This document shows positions 15,401-21,091 of a DNA stretch of 21,091 nucleotides, piece by piece. A model generated the notes under the pieces. The model was given only the letters and a program-made list of their open reading frames with translations. It made no database searches and was not told the origin of the DNA. Source of the stretch: ZLKRG08 sp963977625. GTDB taxonomy: Bacteria > Actinomycetota > Actinomycetes > Nanopelagicales > Nanopelagicaceae. Location: positions 1 through 21,091 of the forward strand of contig CAXBPX010000011.1 in NCBI GenBank assembly GCA_963977625.1, in the 5' to 3' direction. The position numbers were made by a program, and so were the translations under genes. Positions within the stretch are counted from its first letter, which is position 1. The number at the start of each line of letters is the position of its first letter.

Positions 15401-18400
15401 TTCGCAGTGGCACTGGTATTAAAACTGTAATTGTCTGCACTTCCGGTGGTACAACTAATAGTTAATGGCGAAGTAGTGACGCTGGAAGAATTGGAATACG
15501 AAGATGTGCATTGAGGTGCAACATATCCAGAAGCATTATCGGCTGTATCCGTGCTAACGAAGCCAGTTACCGACTTTGAATAAGTTGGTACCGCATCACC
15601 GTAATTCAAGGTCAAAGCAGATGGGGTTACCGTCAGGGATACCTTTGAAATTGAGATTACTGCTGAAACATCGTTAGCTGGAGCATATGTGGCGTCACCT
15701 GCTTGTGAAGCGGTTAGTGTGCAATTCGAAGATCCCGCAAGTGTAGGCGTGATCGTAACCGTTCCAGTTCCTGAGCCCGTGCAATCTCCACTTGTCGTAA
15801 TTGTTACCGATAAGCCACTCGCAGTTGTTGTAGCTGAGACTGAAAAATTAGTTTTATAAGTTTGAGTACCTGGTGAATTAAAAGTTATTGTCTGTGCAGT
15901 TTTATTTGAAATAGTTAAGGTAGCAGTAGCTGAAGTGTCGAAATTATAGTTTGTAGCTGATCCTCCACTACAACTTATTGTTAAGGGTCCTGCAGGACTA
16001 GAAGTTGTGTAACTCGAAGTACATATTGGTGCAGAATAACCAGCTGCATTCAATTCAGTTTCACTATTCATAAATCCACTTATTGTTTTAGAGTAAAAAG
16101 TTGATTCAGGTACTGAAGCACCAACGGCTATTGATTTGTTGGCCGGAGTAACAGTTAAAGTGTCTTTGGTCATTGATATATTAACCGTGCTTGAAGTAGC
16201 AGACTCATAATTGGTGTCTTGGGCAATTGATGCAGATACATCGCATGAACCTGTAGATGCATTTGCAGTGACAGTCGCACCAGAAAGTGTGCACGTGCCA
16301 GTTTTTGAATATGTAATTAATCCAGTGCCGCTATAGCCTGAAGGCGTCAAGCTGGTTTGGGAATAATAAGTTATTGTCGAAAGTCCAGGAGTAATTGTTA
16401 GAGTTTGAGAAGCTCGATTCACCGTTACAGAACCACTGGTATAGGTATCAAAAGTGTAATTAGCCGAAGATCCTCCAGAACAAGAAGTTGTAGTTGATGA
16501 TCCGGCATTAGTAGAAGTTGTGTATGTTGTTGTGCAAGTTGGAGCTGACAAACCTGTTGTGAAACTTGATGAAGAAGCGGTTTCAGAATTAACAAAACCC
16601 GAATACGAAGGCGTGACGGTTGGAACCGATGCCCCATAAGCAACAGTATGTGACGATGCCGTCACGGTTAAGGATGCTTTAGAAAACGTAAAAGTTGCAG
16701 TTCCAGTTGCCGAGTTATAATTTGAATCCGCTGCTTTTGTCACAGTAACGGTACAAGTTCCAGCCGTGGAAGCGGTAAGGGTTCCGACACTGTATGAACA
16801 GCCTGTGGCGGTGCCATTTGAAACACTTGTAACAGTCAGCGCACCAGTGCCAGAACCTCCTGTAACACTAGTTGCAGTTAAAGCTTGGCTATACGGGTAG
16901 ACCTTTGTTGTGGCACTTAAAGTAACTGCGGTAATACTTGCTTGGGTTCCTAGGTTAAACGTAAATGTAGATCCGGAACTAGTTGCCTCTTGATAGTAAC
17001 TATCAGTTGCAATTGTTACCGCTATCAAACATGTTCCCGAAGTTGAAGCAGAAATAGTTGCGGTAGATGTTGAATTGCTCAAGGCGCAATCACTGGCCGT
17101 TCCACCAGAGGCAATTGCGTAAGTTTTACTACCACTTCCACTGCTTCCGGTAGTTGTGATGTTTAATGCTTGCGAATATGGATAAGTTTTTGATGATGTT
17201 CCAAGCGAAGAAATACTTATCGTTTGTGTCGCTTTGCCAATTGAAATTGTGAAACTTGAAGTTGTGGCTGTTGCACTAGCTTGATCAGTAACAGTTACTG
17301 TTACTGACTTATCAGAAACTTCCGTTGGTGTTCCTGAGATGGTTCCCGTAGATGAATTAATTGACAAGCCAGCTTGCAAAGTACCTGTGACCGAGAAAGA
17401 TTTAGTTCCTGTTCCACCTGATGTTGAAATTGCAAGTGAGTATGCGCTGTTGTAGGTTCCTGAAAGTCCTGAGTTTGGTGTGGTGATAGCCAAGGCAGCT
17501 GCGACAGTGAATGATTGCTGCACTTGGGATGCAGCGCTGTAATAATCATTTCCAGCTTGATTTGCATTTATTGTGCAGGTGCCAGCGGTAACTAAAGTAA
17601 CTGTAGTTGATGAGACTGTGCAGACACCTGTCGTGGCACTAGTAAATGCAACAGTTAAACTACTTGAAGCAGTTGCGCTAACTGTGAATGTTCCAGTTCC
17701 TAAGGTCTTATTTGAAAGCGAATCAAAAGTAATTGTCTGATCTGATTTAGTAACTGTGATTGATACAGAATTTGAAGAATTAGCGGAGCTGTAATAAAGA
17801 TCTGCTGCGATGGTTGCCGTAACAGTGCAAGTTCCTGTGCCAGATGTAATAGTTACAGATGCTCCTGAAACAGTACATGCGGTTGAAGCGCCAACCGAGT
17901 AAGTAACCATGCCAGTACCTGTTCCAGTTGCACTTACAGTTTGGCTCTGACCGTATGAAAGAGAATATGAAGTAGTTGCAAAACTAAGAGTTTGACTTGC
18001 TTTATTGAAAGTAAAAGTTGCTGCAGAACTTGTTACAGATTTATAAGTTGCATCTCCTGCCATAGTCGCAGTAATCAAACAAGTTCCGGATGTATCCGCG
18101 GTCAAAGTTGCTGTAGCCGATGAATCAGATAGTAAACACCCCGAAGCAGTGCCACCAGGCACGATTTGGTAGGTGACTGTACCTGCGCTACTTCCACCAG
18201 AAGTAGAGTTATTCATAACTTGTGAATATGGGTAAGTCTTGCTGGTTGGACTTAAAGTAGCAGTTAGGGCTGATTGATTTGTCTTACTACTAGTATCAAA
18301 ACTTAGAATCGATCCATAAGTTGTTCCGGCAGAATTTACTGCTTTCATCTGAAAATAATAAGTTGTTAAATTTGTTAAACCGCTTGCAGATCCAGTAATC

Positions 18401-20196
18401 GCTGTGTATCCCGCATTTGCTGATACCGTGCTTGGTGAGGCTGAAACTGAAATTTGTGTGCAAGAAAACAATGCGCCACTGGCCGCAACAGCTGCATCTG
18501 TGGACATACACCACGAAACGGTTGTAGACGCACCATTGTCATTTACATTTCCATTTAGAGTTGCACTAGTTGTAGCAATTGATGTTGCAGTTAAAGTAGT
18601 TGCTGTTGGTGGGCCGACACTTATAGTGATACTGAAGGTTGCAGATGCGGTACTTCCTGCTGAATCTGTAACTTGAATGACTATGTTGCTTGTTGTGCCG
18701 GTCGCAGTTGGAATTCCTGAAATTACGCCGGACGAGCTCATAATTAATCCAGAAGGTAATGATCCAGAAGTTATTGCCCACGATGAGTAAGTACCACTGC
18801 CGCCGGTGGCTGCTAATGAAAACGAATAAGAAACTCCTACTTGTCCACCCGTTAACGGCGAGGTGCTAGAGACACTTAATGGTGCGGCTGCAGTGGTAAA
18901 ACTCAGGATAGATCCGGTACTGGTGCCTAGTGAATTTGTTCCTGCGGCACGATAGTAATAAGTAGTGCTATTTGTTAGTCCGGTAAGACTGTAGGAAATG
19001 GAATTTGTAGAAGTACCTGTTTGAGTCTGTGCACTTACTGTTGAGCAGCCTGTCAAAACATTTGATGTACCCCAACAAAACGAAGTAGTAGTTGAATCAT
19101 TTCCTGCATTTACGGAGCCGTTAAGTTGTGCAGTGGTGCTGCTCAAACCTGTCGCTGCCACAGTTGTAGCTGTAGGAGAAGTTATGTAGTCGTATGCGCT
19201 TTGCAGAATGTTTGAGAGGCCACCGCCCGCAGTTTCAACTTGGACATTTGCGTCGCCAACTGTTCCGGCGGGAGTTGTAACAGTGACTGAGGTTGAGGTG
19301 AATGAGGTAATCGTGGCTGGTGAATTTCCAAATAAGACGCGCACAGTATTTGTTAAATTAGTTCCTGAAATTACAGTTGATGTGCTACCTGCAGTAGTTC
19401 CTTTTGTTACAGATAAACTTGTAATAACCGGTGGACTCACAGCCACACTTACATCTTGTGACAAATCTACTTTTTGAGTACTCGCATATGTGACTGCACA
19501 CGAAGCTGAATTTGGCAAACAATCTTGATTAATTGAAGAGAAAGAGTTTGACTGACTTGTGCCAGCAAAAAAACCATAAATGGTAGAAACGCCTAAGACT
19601 GAGATCAAATCTGCATATGGAACTTGCCAATAAACGTAATACCTAATGGAAGCGCCTGAACCTACGCTTGTTACATACGCATAATCGGTATTGGAACCTG
19701 CAAGATTAAAATTATATGTAAATTGTTCGACAGAAGAGCCATTAAATATTCTTACGCTATTTGCACCTGAGTTTGCTCCATCTACTACTAAATATGCGTT
19801 TGTAGTCGAGTTAGTTCCAAGTCCTACAATCCAGAGATTATTGTCAATTCTTGAACCATTTAATGCGCTTTGTGCTAAGCGCATTCTGAATTGAAAGCAT
19901 CCACTAGTTCCATTTGAATACCAGTCAATTGCACTTCCTGCAGGTGTTGTTGCAGTTGCCTCTGCGCCATAAATATCAGATTGCGAATTATTGGCAGATC
20001 CACCCGCATCATTAAGTGGATCAGTAAGAAGTCCACCAGTCGTGTTTCTAACTGGTTTCCATAAAGAGTCCGTAGGAAAAGCACCTGTGCAAGTATTTAC
20101 GGCATTCGCTGGTGCAACATTTATCGCGGTAAGAAAAGTAGAAATCGTTAAAAGCGTTAGTAAATAAGCGATTGACTTCTTGAGAAGTTTGAACAC
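12412..20196 (-). CDS. Giant secreted repeat protein with C-terminal OmpA-like peptidoglycan-binding domain (putative surface adhesin/stalk)
   Basis: A single frame of 2594 codons starting with GTG at 20196. Domains in order: Sec signal peptide 1-32 (cleavage after APANA); unrecognised beta-rich domain with Trp/Tyr clusters 33-255; IPT/TIG-like 256-340; fibronectin-like 341-436; putative-Ig (He_PIG-like) 438-528; fibronectin-like 530-638; an array of Cys-containing Ig-like modules 639-2040, marked by about eleven copies of an A(G/x)D-x-x-Y-x-x-A motif and interleaved with MBG-like modules near 1175-1260, 1345-1430 and 1518-1603; Asn/Ser/Gly linker 2041-2066; Pro/Thr/Ser stalk 2067-2348; two small beta modules 2349-2485; OmpA-like domain 2488-2594 with VTGHTDSQPG, LSLARAKATADYL and NRRAEL, the residues that contact peptidoglycan. 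Very poor in charged residues before 2349. No LPXTG motif. It is inferred to be exported and held to the wall by the OmpA domain, extending outward. Ligand unknown. Composition and size differ sharply from the housekeeping neighbours. Confidence 0.9.
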   Translation of the reverse strand: MFKLLKKSIAYLLTLLTISTFLTAINVAPANAVNTCTGAFPTDSLWKPVRNTTGGLLTDPLNDAGGSANNSQSDIYGAEATATTPAGSAIDWYSNGTSGCFQFRMRLAQSALNGSRIDNNLWIVGLGTNSTTNAYLVVDGANSGANSVRIFNGSSVEQFTYNFNLAGSNTDYAYVTSVGSGASIRYYVYWQVPYADLISVLGVSTIYGFFAGTSQSNSFSSINQDCLPNSASCAVTYASTQKVDLSQDVSVAVSPPVITSLSVTKGTTAGSTSTVISGTNLTNTVRVLFGNSPATITSFTSTSVTVTTPAGTVGDANVQVETAGGGLSNILQSAYDYITSPTATTVAATGLSSTTAQLNGSVNAGNDSTTTSFCWGTSNVLTGCSTVSAQTQTGTSTNSISYSLTGLTNSTTYYYRAAGTNSLGTSTGSILSFTTAAAPLSVSSTSPLTGGQVGVSYSFSLAATGGSGTYSSWAITSGSLPSGLIMSSSGVISGIPTATGTTSNIVIQVTDSAGSTASATFSITISVGPPTATTLTATSIATTSATLNGNVNDNGASTTVSWCMSTDAAVAASGALFSCTQISVSASPSTVSANAGYTAITGSASGLTNLTTYYFQMKAVNSAGTTYGSILSFDTSSKTNQSALTATLSPTSKTYPYSQVMNNSTSGGSSAGTVTYQIVPGGTASGCLLSDSSATATLTADTSGTCLITATMAGDATYKSVTSSAATFTFNKASQTLSFATTSYSLSYGQSQTVSATGTGTGMVTYSVGASTACTVSGASVTITSGTGTCTVTATIAADLYYSSANSSNSVSITVTKSDQTITFDSLSNKTLGTGTFTVSATASSSLTVAFTSATTGVCTVSSTTVTLVTAGTCTINANQAGNDYYSAASQVQQSFTVAAALAITTPNSGLSGTYNSAYSLAISTSGGTGTKSFSVTGTLQAGLSINSSTGTISGTPTEVSDKSVTVTVTDQASATATTSSFTISIGKATQTISISSLGTSSKTYPYSQALNITTTGSSGSGSKTYAIASGGTASDCALSNSTSTATISASTSGTCLIAVTIATDSYYQEATSSGSTFTFNLGTQASITAVTLSATTKVYPYSQALTATSVTGGSGTGALTVTSVSNGTATGCSYSVGTLTASTAGTCTVTVTKAADSNYNSATGTATFTFSKASLTVTASSHTVAYGASVPTVTPSYSGFVNSETASSSSFTTGLSAPTCTTTYTTSTNAGSSTTTSCSGGSSANYTFDTYTSGSVTVNRASQTLTITPGLSTITYYSQTSLTPSGYSGTGLITYSKTGTCTLSGATVTANASTGSCDVSASIAQDTNYESATSSTVNISMTKDTLTVTPANKSIAVGASVPESTFYSKTISGFMNSETELNAAGYSAPICTSSYTTSSPAGPLTISCSGGSATNYNFDTSATATLTISNKTAQTITFNSPGTQTYKTNFSVSATTTASGLSVTITTSGDCTGSGTGTVTITPTLAGSSNCTLTASQAGDATYAPANDVSAVISISKVSLTVTPSALTLNYGDAVPTYSKSVTGFVSTDTADNASGYVAPQCTSSYSNSSSVTTSPLTISCTTGSADNYSFNTSATANLTINKASQNISFTSPGTKTFGSTFTTTATSSSGLSVTITASGDCSGTGTSPVTITPTAAGSNCVLTASQAGDNDYSAASNSVNTITISSASALTPTYSSVTSVNGGFTVDVTNYDSNYSWSYAVNSGSIANGSPSGSTVQLTISGLASGASATVTTTTSRTGYTGGSATISGNALTEPTLALVFPGSNTSTLTVNGTITPSTATNSGNGTVSYSTSSSACSVNSSTGVITMLTTGTCVVVMNSASTSTYNSATISVTFTITSVSKSNQTTLELSVSPTSKTYAYSQLLSMSTSGGSGSGAVTYAIVSGGTASTCTLSDSSSTATITATTSGTCFIAATKAEDSTYNSATSANVTFTFNKASQTITFTSPSAMTVGDSNQTLTATSSASLTVTFTSNTTSVCTISSGKAVAASAGTCSITASQAGNDNYSAASSSTKTFTISAASNGNSGNSNGNSNNNSSGNSSNSSRPTATPTPTPTPTPTPKATPTPTPTPKINPSAKGVVTTGGQTVSTTVINVSQAVVVKVAIGVITIPTPTPTPTPKLTPTPTPSPIDDEKPTPTPTLTPSPTPSTNGNSGNTNSPNPNSSKSPEPSTSPTPTPSPSPSPSVSSETTSPTPSASPSPTPSTNGNSGNTNSPNPNSSKSPEPSSSPTPSSSPSPSSSSSSSARPSTSPSPSSTPSPSSSSNSINNSTSRPTPTPSSTSRPTSTPSPAPSISATPRPSTSQTPVVTPSPTSNATPTPSSTPTVAPATLAEVNRPVGEGIARVSVIGTKVSITPEKSFSGITSAAVTVRDKGQTATVIVPVTVLPVAAGTPIAVPKSLNESVISWKKSPNATEYEVKVNGELACQTAATSCTAPVLIGPKTPVEVIAKGGDKLETVAPSAYQPNKPVPAITVNFKTGSSVLSAAQKAELQKIAAIINKEGFQRIVVTGHTDSQPGMDNKVLSLARAKATADYLTKLIPSVDFVTRGYSDTVPVASNDTAEGMAANRRAELSLW
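13153..13995 (-). repeat. Low-complexity Pro/Thr/Ser stalk coding region
   Basis: This part of the giant gene (residues 2068-2348) is built from short PT, PS and PTPT units and contains a duplicated longer unit. It is interrupted by one non-repetitive stretch (2098-2131). Such linkers in wall-anchored proteins are thought to span the cell wall. The DNA repeats are imperfect at third positions. Confidence 0.9.
13459..13686 (-). repeat. Direct repeat, two copies 165 bp apart
   Basis: The same 21-residue peptide (starting NGNSGNTNSPNPNSSK, residues 2171-2191 and 2226-2246) is encoded at 13624-13686 and 13459-13521. The DNA copies differ at only a few positions, so this is a recent duplication of a 55-codon unit. 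Confidence 0.92.
14077..18282 (-). repeat. Array of diverged Ig-like module repeats
   Basis: Residues 639-2040 of the giant protein. Module type A recurs around 645-733, 1000-1080, 1095-1172 and 1866-1960 (each with a SKTYPYSQ-like start, a GGTAS..C...S motif and a SGTC motif). At the DNA level 18220-18250 and 14542-14572 are identical over 31 bases except for one. Other modules are more diverged, indicating repeated internal duplication over time. Confidence 0.85.
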
Positions 20197-20372
20197 TTCC
20201 TAAGTTCCACCCCCCTTCATCACACCCAAGGTGAGGATTCGCCCCCGTCACACAATGGGTGAACATGGTGGGTGAACCAAAGAGAAGTTTAGACTCTAAT
20301 TAAAGACTGGTCATCAAAAACTTAAATAAAACAAATTGAAAAACGTTGAACTACCGCCTAGTAAAGAAGCAG
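20197..20372 (-). promoter_or_regulatory. Leader/promoter region of the giant surface-protein gene
   Basis: 176 bases between the ychF stop and the giant gene. On the minus strand it is AT-rich near ychF (TTGATG and TAGAGT are loose promoter-like elements with poor spacing) and G-rich near the GTG start (GGTGG ten bases upstream may be the ribosome binding site). It holds a 9-base direct repeat TGGGTGAAC on the plus strand (20256-20264 and 20269-20277) and an inverted pair CACCCA/TGGGTG (20223-20228 and 20256-20261) that can form a hairpin in the mRNA leader. I found no clear terminator for ychF. Confidence 0.4.
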
Positions 20373-21091
20373 CTATACGTTAAAGCGGAATTCGACCACA
20401 TCGCCATCTTGCATGATGTAGTCCTTGCCTTCCATGCGCACTTTGCCATGTTCTTTAGCGCTTTGCATTGATCCGTACTGCATTAAATCTGCAAAACTCA
20501 CAACTTCAGCTTTGATGAAACCTTTCTGGAAATCTGTATGAATCACTCCGGCAGCTGCTGGTGCACTGTCACCTTTGTGAATAGTCCAAGCGCGCGCTTC
20601 TTTTGGACCAGCTGTTAAATAAGTTTGTAGGCCTAAATTTTTAAATCCAACTCGTGCCAAAGTGGTGAGTCCTGGTTCAGTAAGACCAATTGATTCAAGT
20701 AGTTCTTGCGCATCTTCATCTGGCAATTCAGCAAGTTCGGCTTCGGTTTTGGCATCTAAAAAGATTGCTTCTGATGGTGCAACTAATGCTTGCAACTTTT
20801 CGCGCAAAGCCTTGTCATTTAATTCTGCGGCATCGACATTAAAAACATAAAGAAATGGCTTGGCGGTAAGTAAGTGAACTTCTTTTAAAATCTCTAAATT
20901 TAATCCGGCAGTTGAAATCGGTTTGCCTGATTCTAAAATGGCATTGGCTTTCTTGAGTTCATCAAGTAGCGCTTGCTTCTCTTTGTTTTGTTTGGCCTCT
21001 TTTTCAATACGCGGTAATTGCTTTTCGATCGATTGCAAATCTGCGAGCGCTAATTCGGTGTTAATAGTTTCCATGTCACTTGCAGGATCAA
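20373..21091 (-). CDS. ychF: Ribosome-binding ATPase YchF/OLA1 family, C-terminal part (5' end beyond window)
   Basis: The frame is open to the right edge (DPASDMETINTELALADLQSIE at the start of what is visible), so the N-terminal nucleotide-binding P-loop region lies outside. What is seen is the coiled-coil helical insertion (LPRIEKEAKQNKEKQALLDELKKA), the end of the G domain (KPFLYVFNVDA, where the usual nucleotide-base motif region is), and the C-terminal TGS-like domain with ARAWTIHKGDSAPAAAGVIH, HTDFQKGFIKAEV and the end KDYIMQDGDVVEFRFNV. YchF is a conserved cytoplasmic P-loop ATPase that binds ribosomes and modulates stress responses and leaderless translation. About 236 of the usual ~360 residues are visible. 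It is a housekeeping neighbour of the giant gene on the same strand. Confidence 0.95.
   Translation of the reverse strand, partial: DPASDMETINTELALADLQSIEKQLPRIEKEAKQNKEKQALLDELKKANAILESGKPISTAGLNLEILKEVHLLTAKPFLYVFNVDAAELNDKALREKLQALVAPSEAIFLDAKTEAELAELPDEDAQELLESIGLTEPGLTTLARVGFKNLGLQTYLTAGPKEARAWTIHKGDSAPAAAGVIHTDFQKGFIKAEVVSFADLMQYGSMQSAKEHGKVRMEGKDYIMQDGDVVEFRFNV

Overview
The window looks like a fragment of a low-GC actinobacterial genome, probably a planktonic lineage, with a short piece of tailed-phage DNA at its left end. The actinobacterial assignment rests on gene order and protein features. The order tRNA-Thr, tRNA-Met, rpmG, two MaoC-fold dehydratase genes, murB, aspartate aminotransferase, tRNA-Trp, secE, nusG, rplK, rplA, rplJ, rplL is the known actinobacterial arrangement. 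NusG carries a long acidic N-terminal extension and L33 is the CxxC (zinc) form. The DNA looks much more AT-rich than that of cultured high-GC actinobacteria, which suggests a streamlined aquatic group; the exact lineage is not proven by what I can see.

Layout. Bases 1 to about 1450 are phage-like. On the minus strand they hold the 3' end of one protein and then, after a good ribosome binding site, a protein whose first ~105 residues resemble the T4 gp26 baseplate hub subunit and whose remainder resembles a fibre-like structural protein of marine/freshwater T4-like phages. At about 1440-1467 this joins, abruptly, the 3' two thirds of a sensor histidine kinase gene (plus strand) that lacks its sensor and HAMP regions. 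A chimeric contig is the simplest explanation. The kinase gene converges on the ribosomal operon at a bidirectional terminator (2146-2177).

Bases 2220-5891 hold, on the minus strand, tRNA-Trp, secE, nusG, rplK, rplA, rplJ and rplL: the Sec translocon subunit, the transcription elongation factor and the ribosomal stalk and L1 arm. Two structured leaders are visible: a candidate L1 autoregulatory site between rplK and rplA, and a clear L10 leader followed by an attenuator hairpin between rplA and rplJ. A short divergent control region full of palindromes (5892-6009) separates this operon from a plus-strand aminotransferase gene, whose 3' end overlaps convergently with murB.

Bases 7196-9429 (minus strand) form the run tRNA-Thr, tRNA-Met, rpmG, hadA-like, hadB-like and murB, with tight spacing and an ATGA stop/start overlap between the dehydratase genes. 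Upstream come a quinone-oxidoreductase gene and typA/bipA.

The most unusual gene is a 2594-codon ORF at 12412-20196 (minus strand). It encodes a secreted surface protein: signal peptide, unrecognised beta-rich N-terminal domain, IPT/TIG-like, fibronectin-like and putative-Ig-like modules, about eleven Cys-containing Ig-like repeats with interleaved MBG-like modules, a Pro/Thr/Ser-rich stalk, and a C-terminal OmpA-like peptidoglycan-binding domain. It sits between the housekeeping genes ychF (cut by the right edge) and typA. It looks like a cell-wall-anchored adhesin or stalk, held non-covalently by the OmpA domain rather than by an LPXTG signal. Apart from the intergenic regions described, no stretch over 300 bases lacks a gene, and no CRISPR array, insertion sequence or origin was seen.
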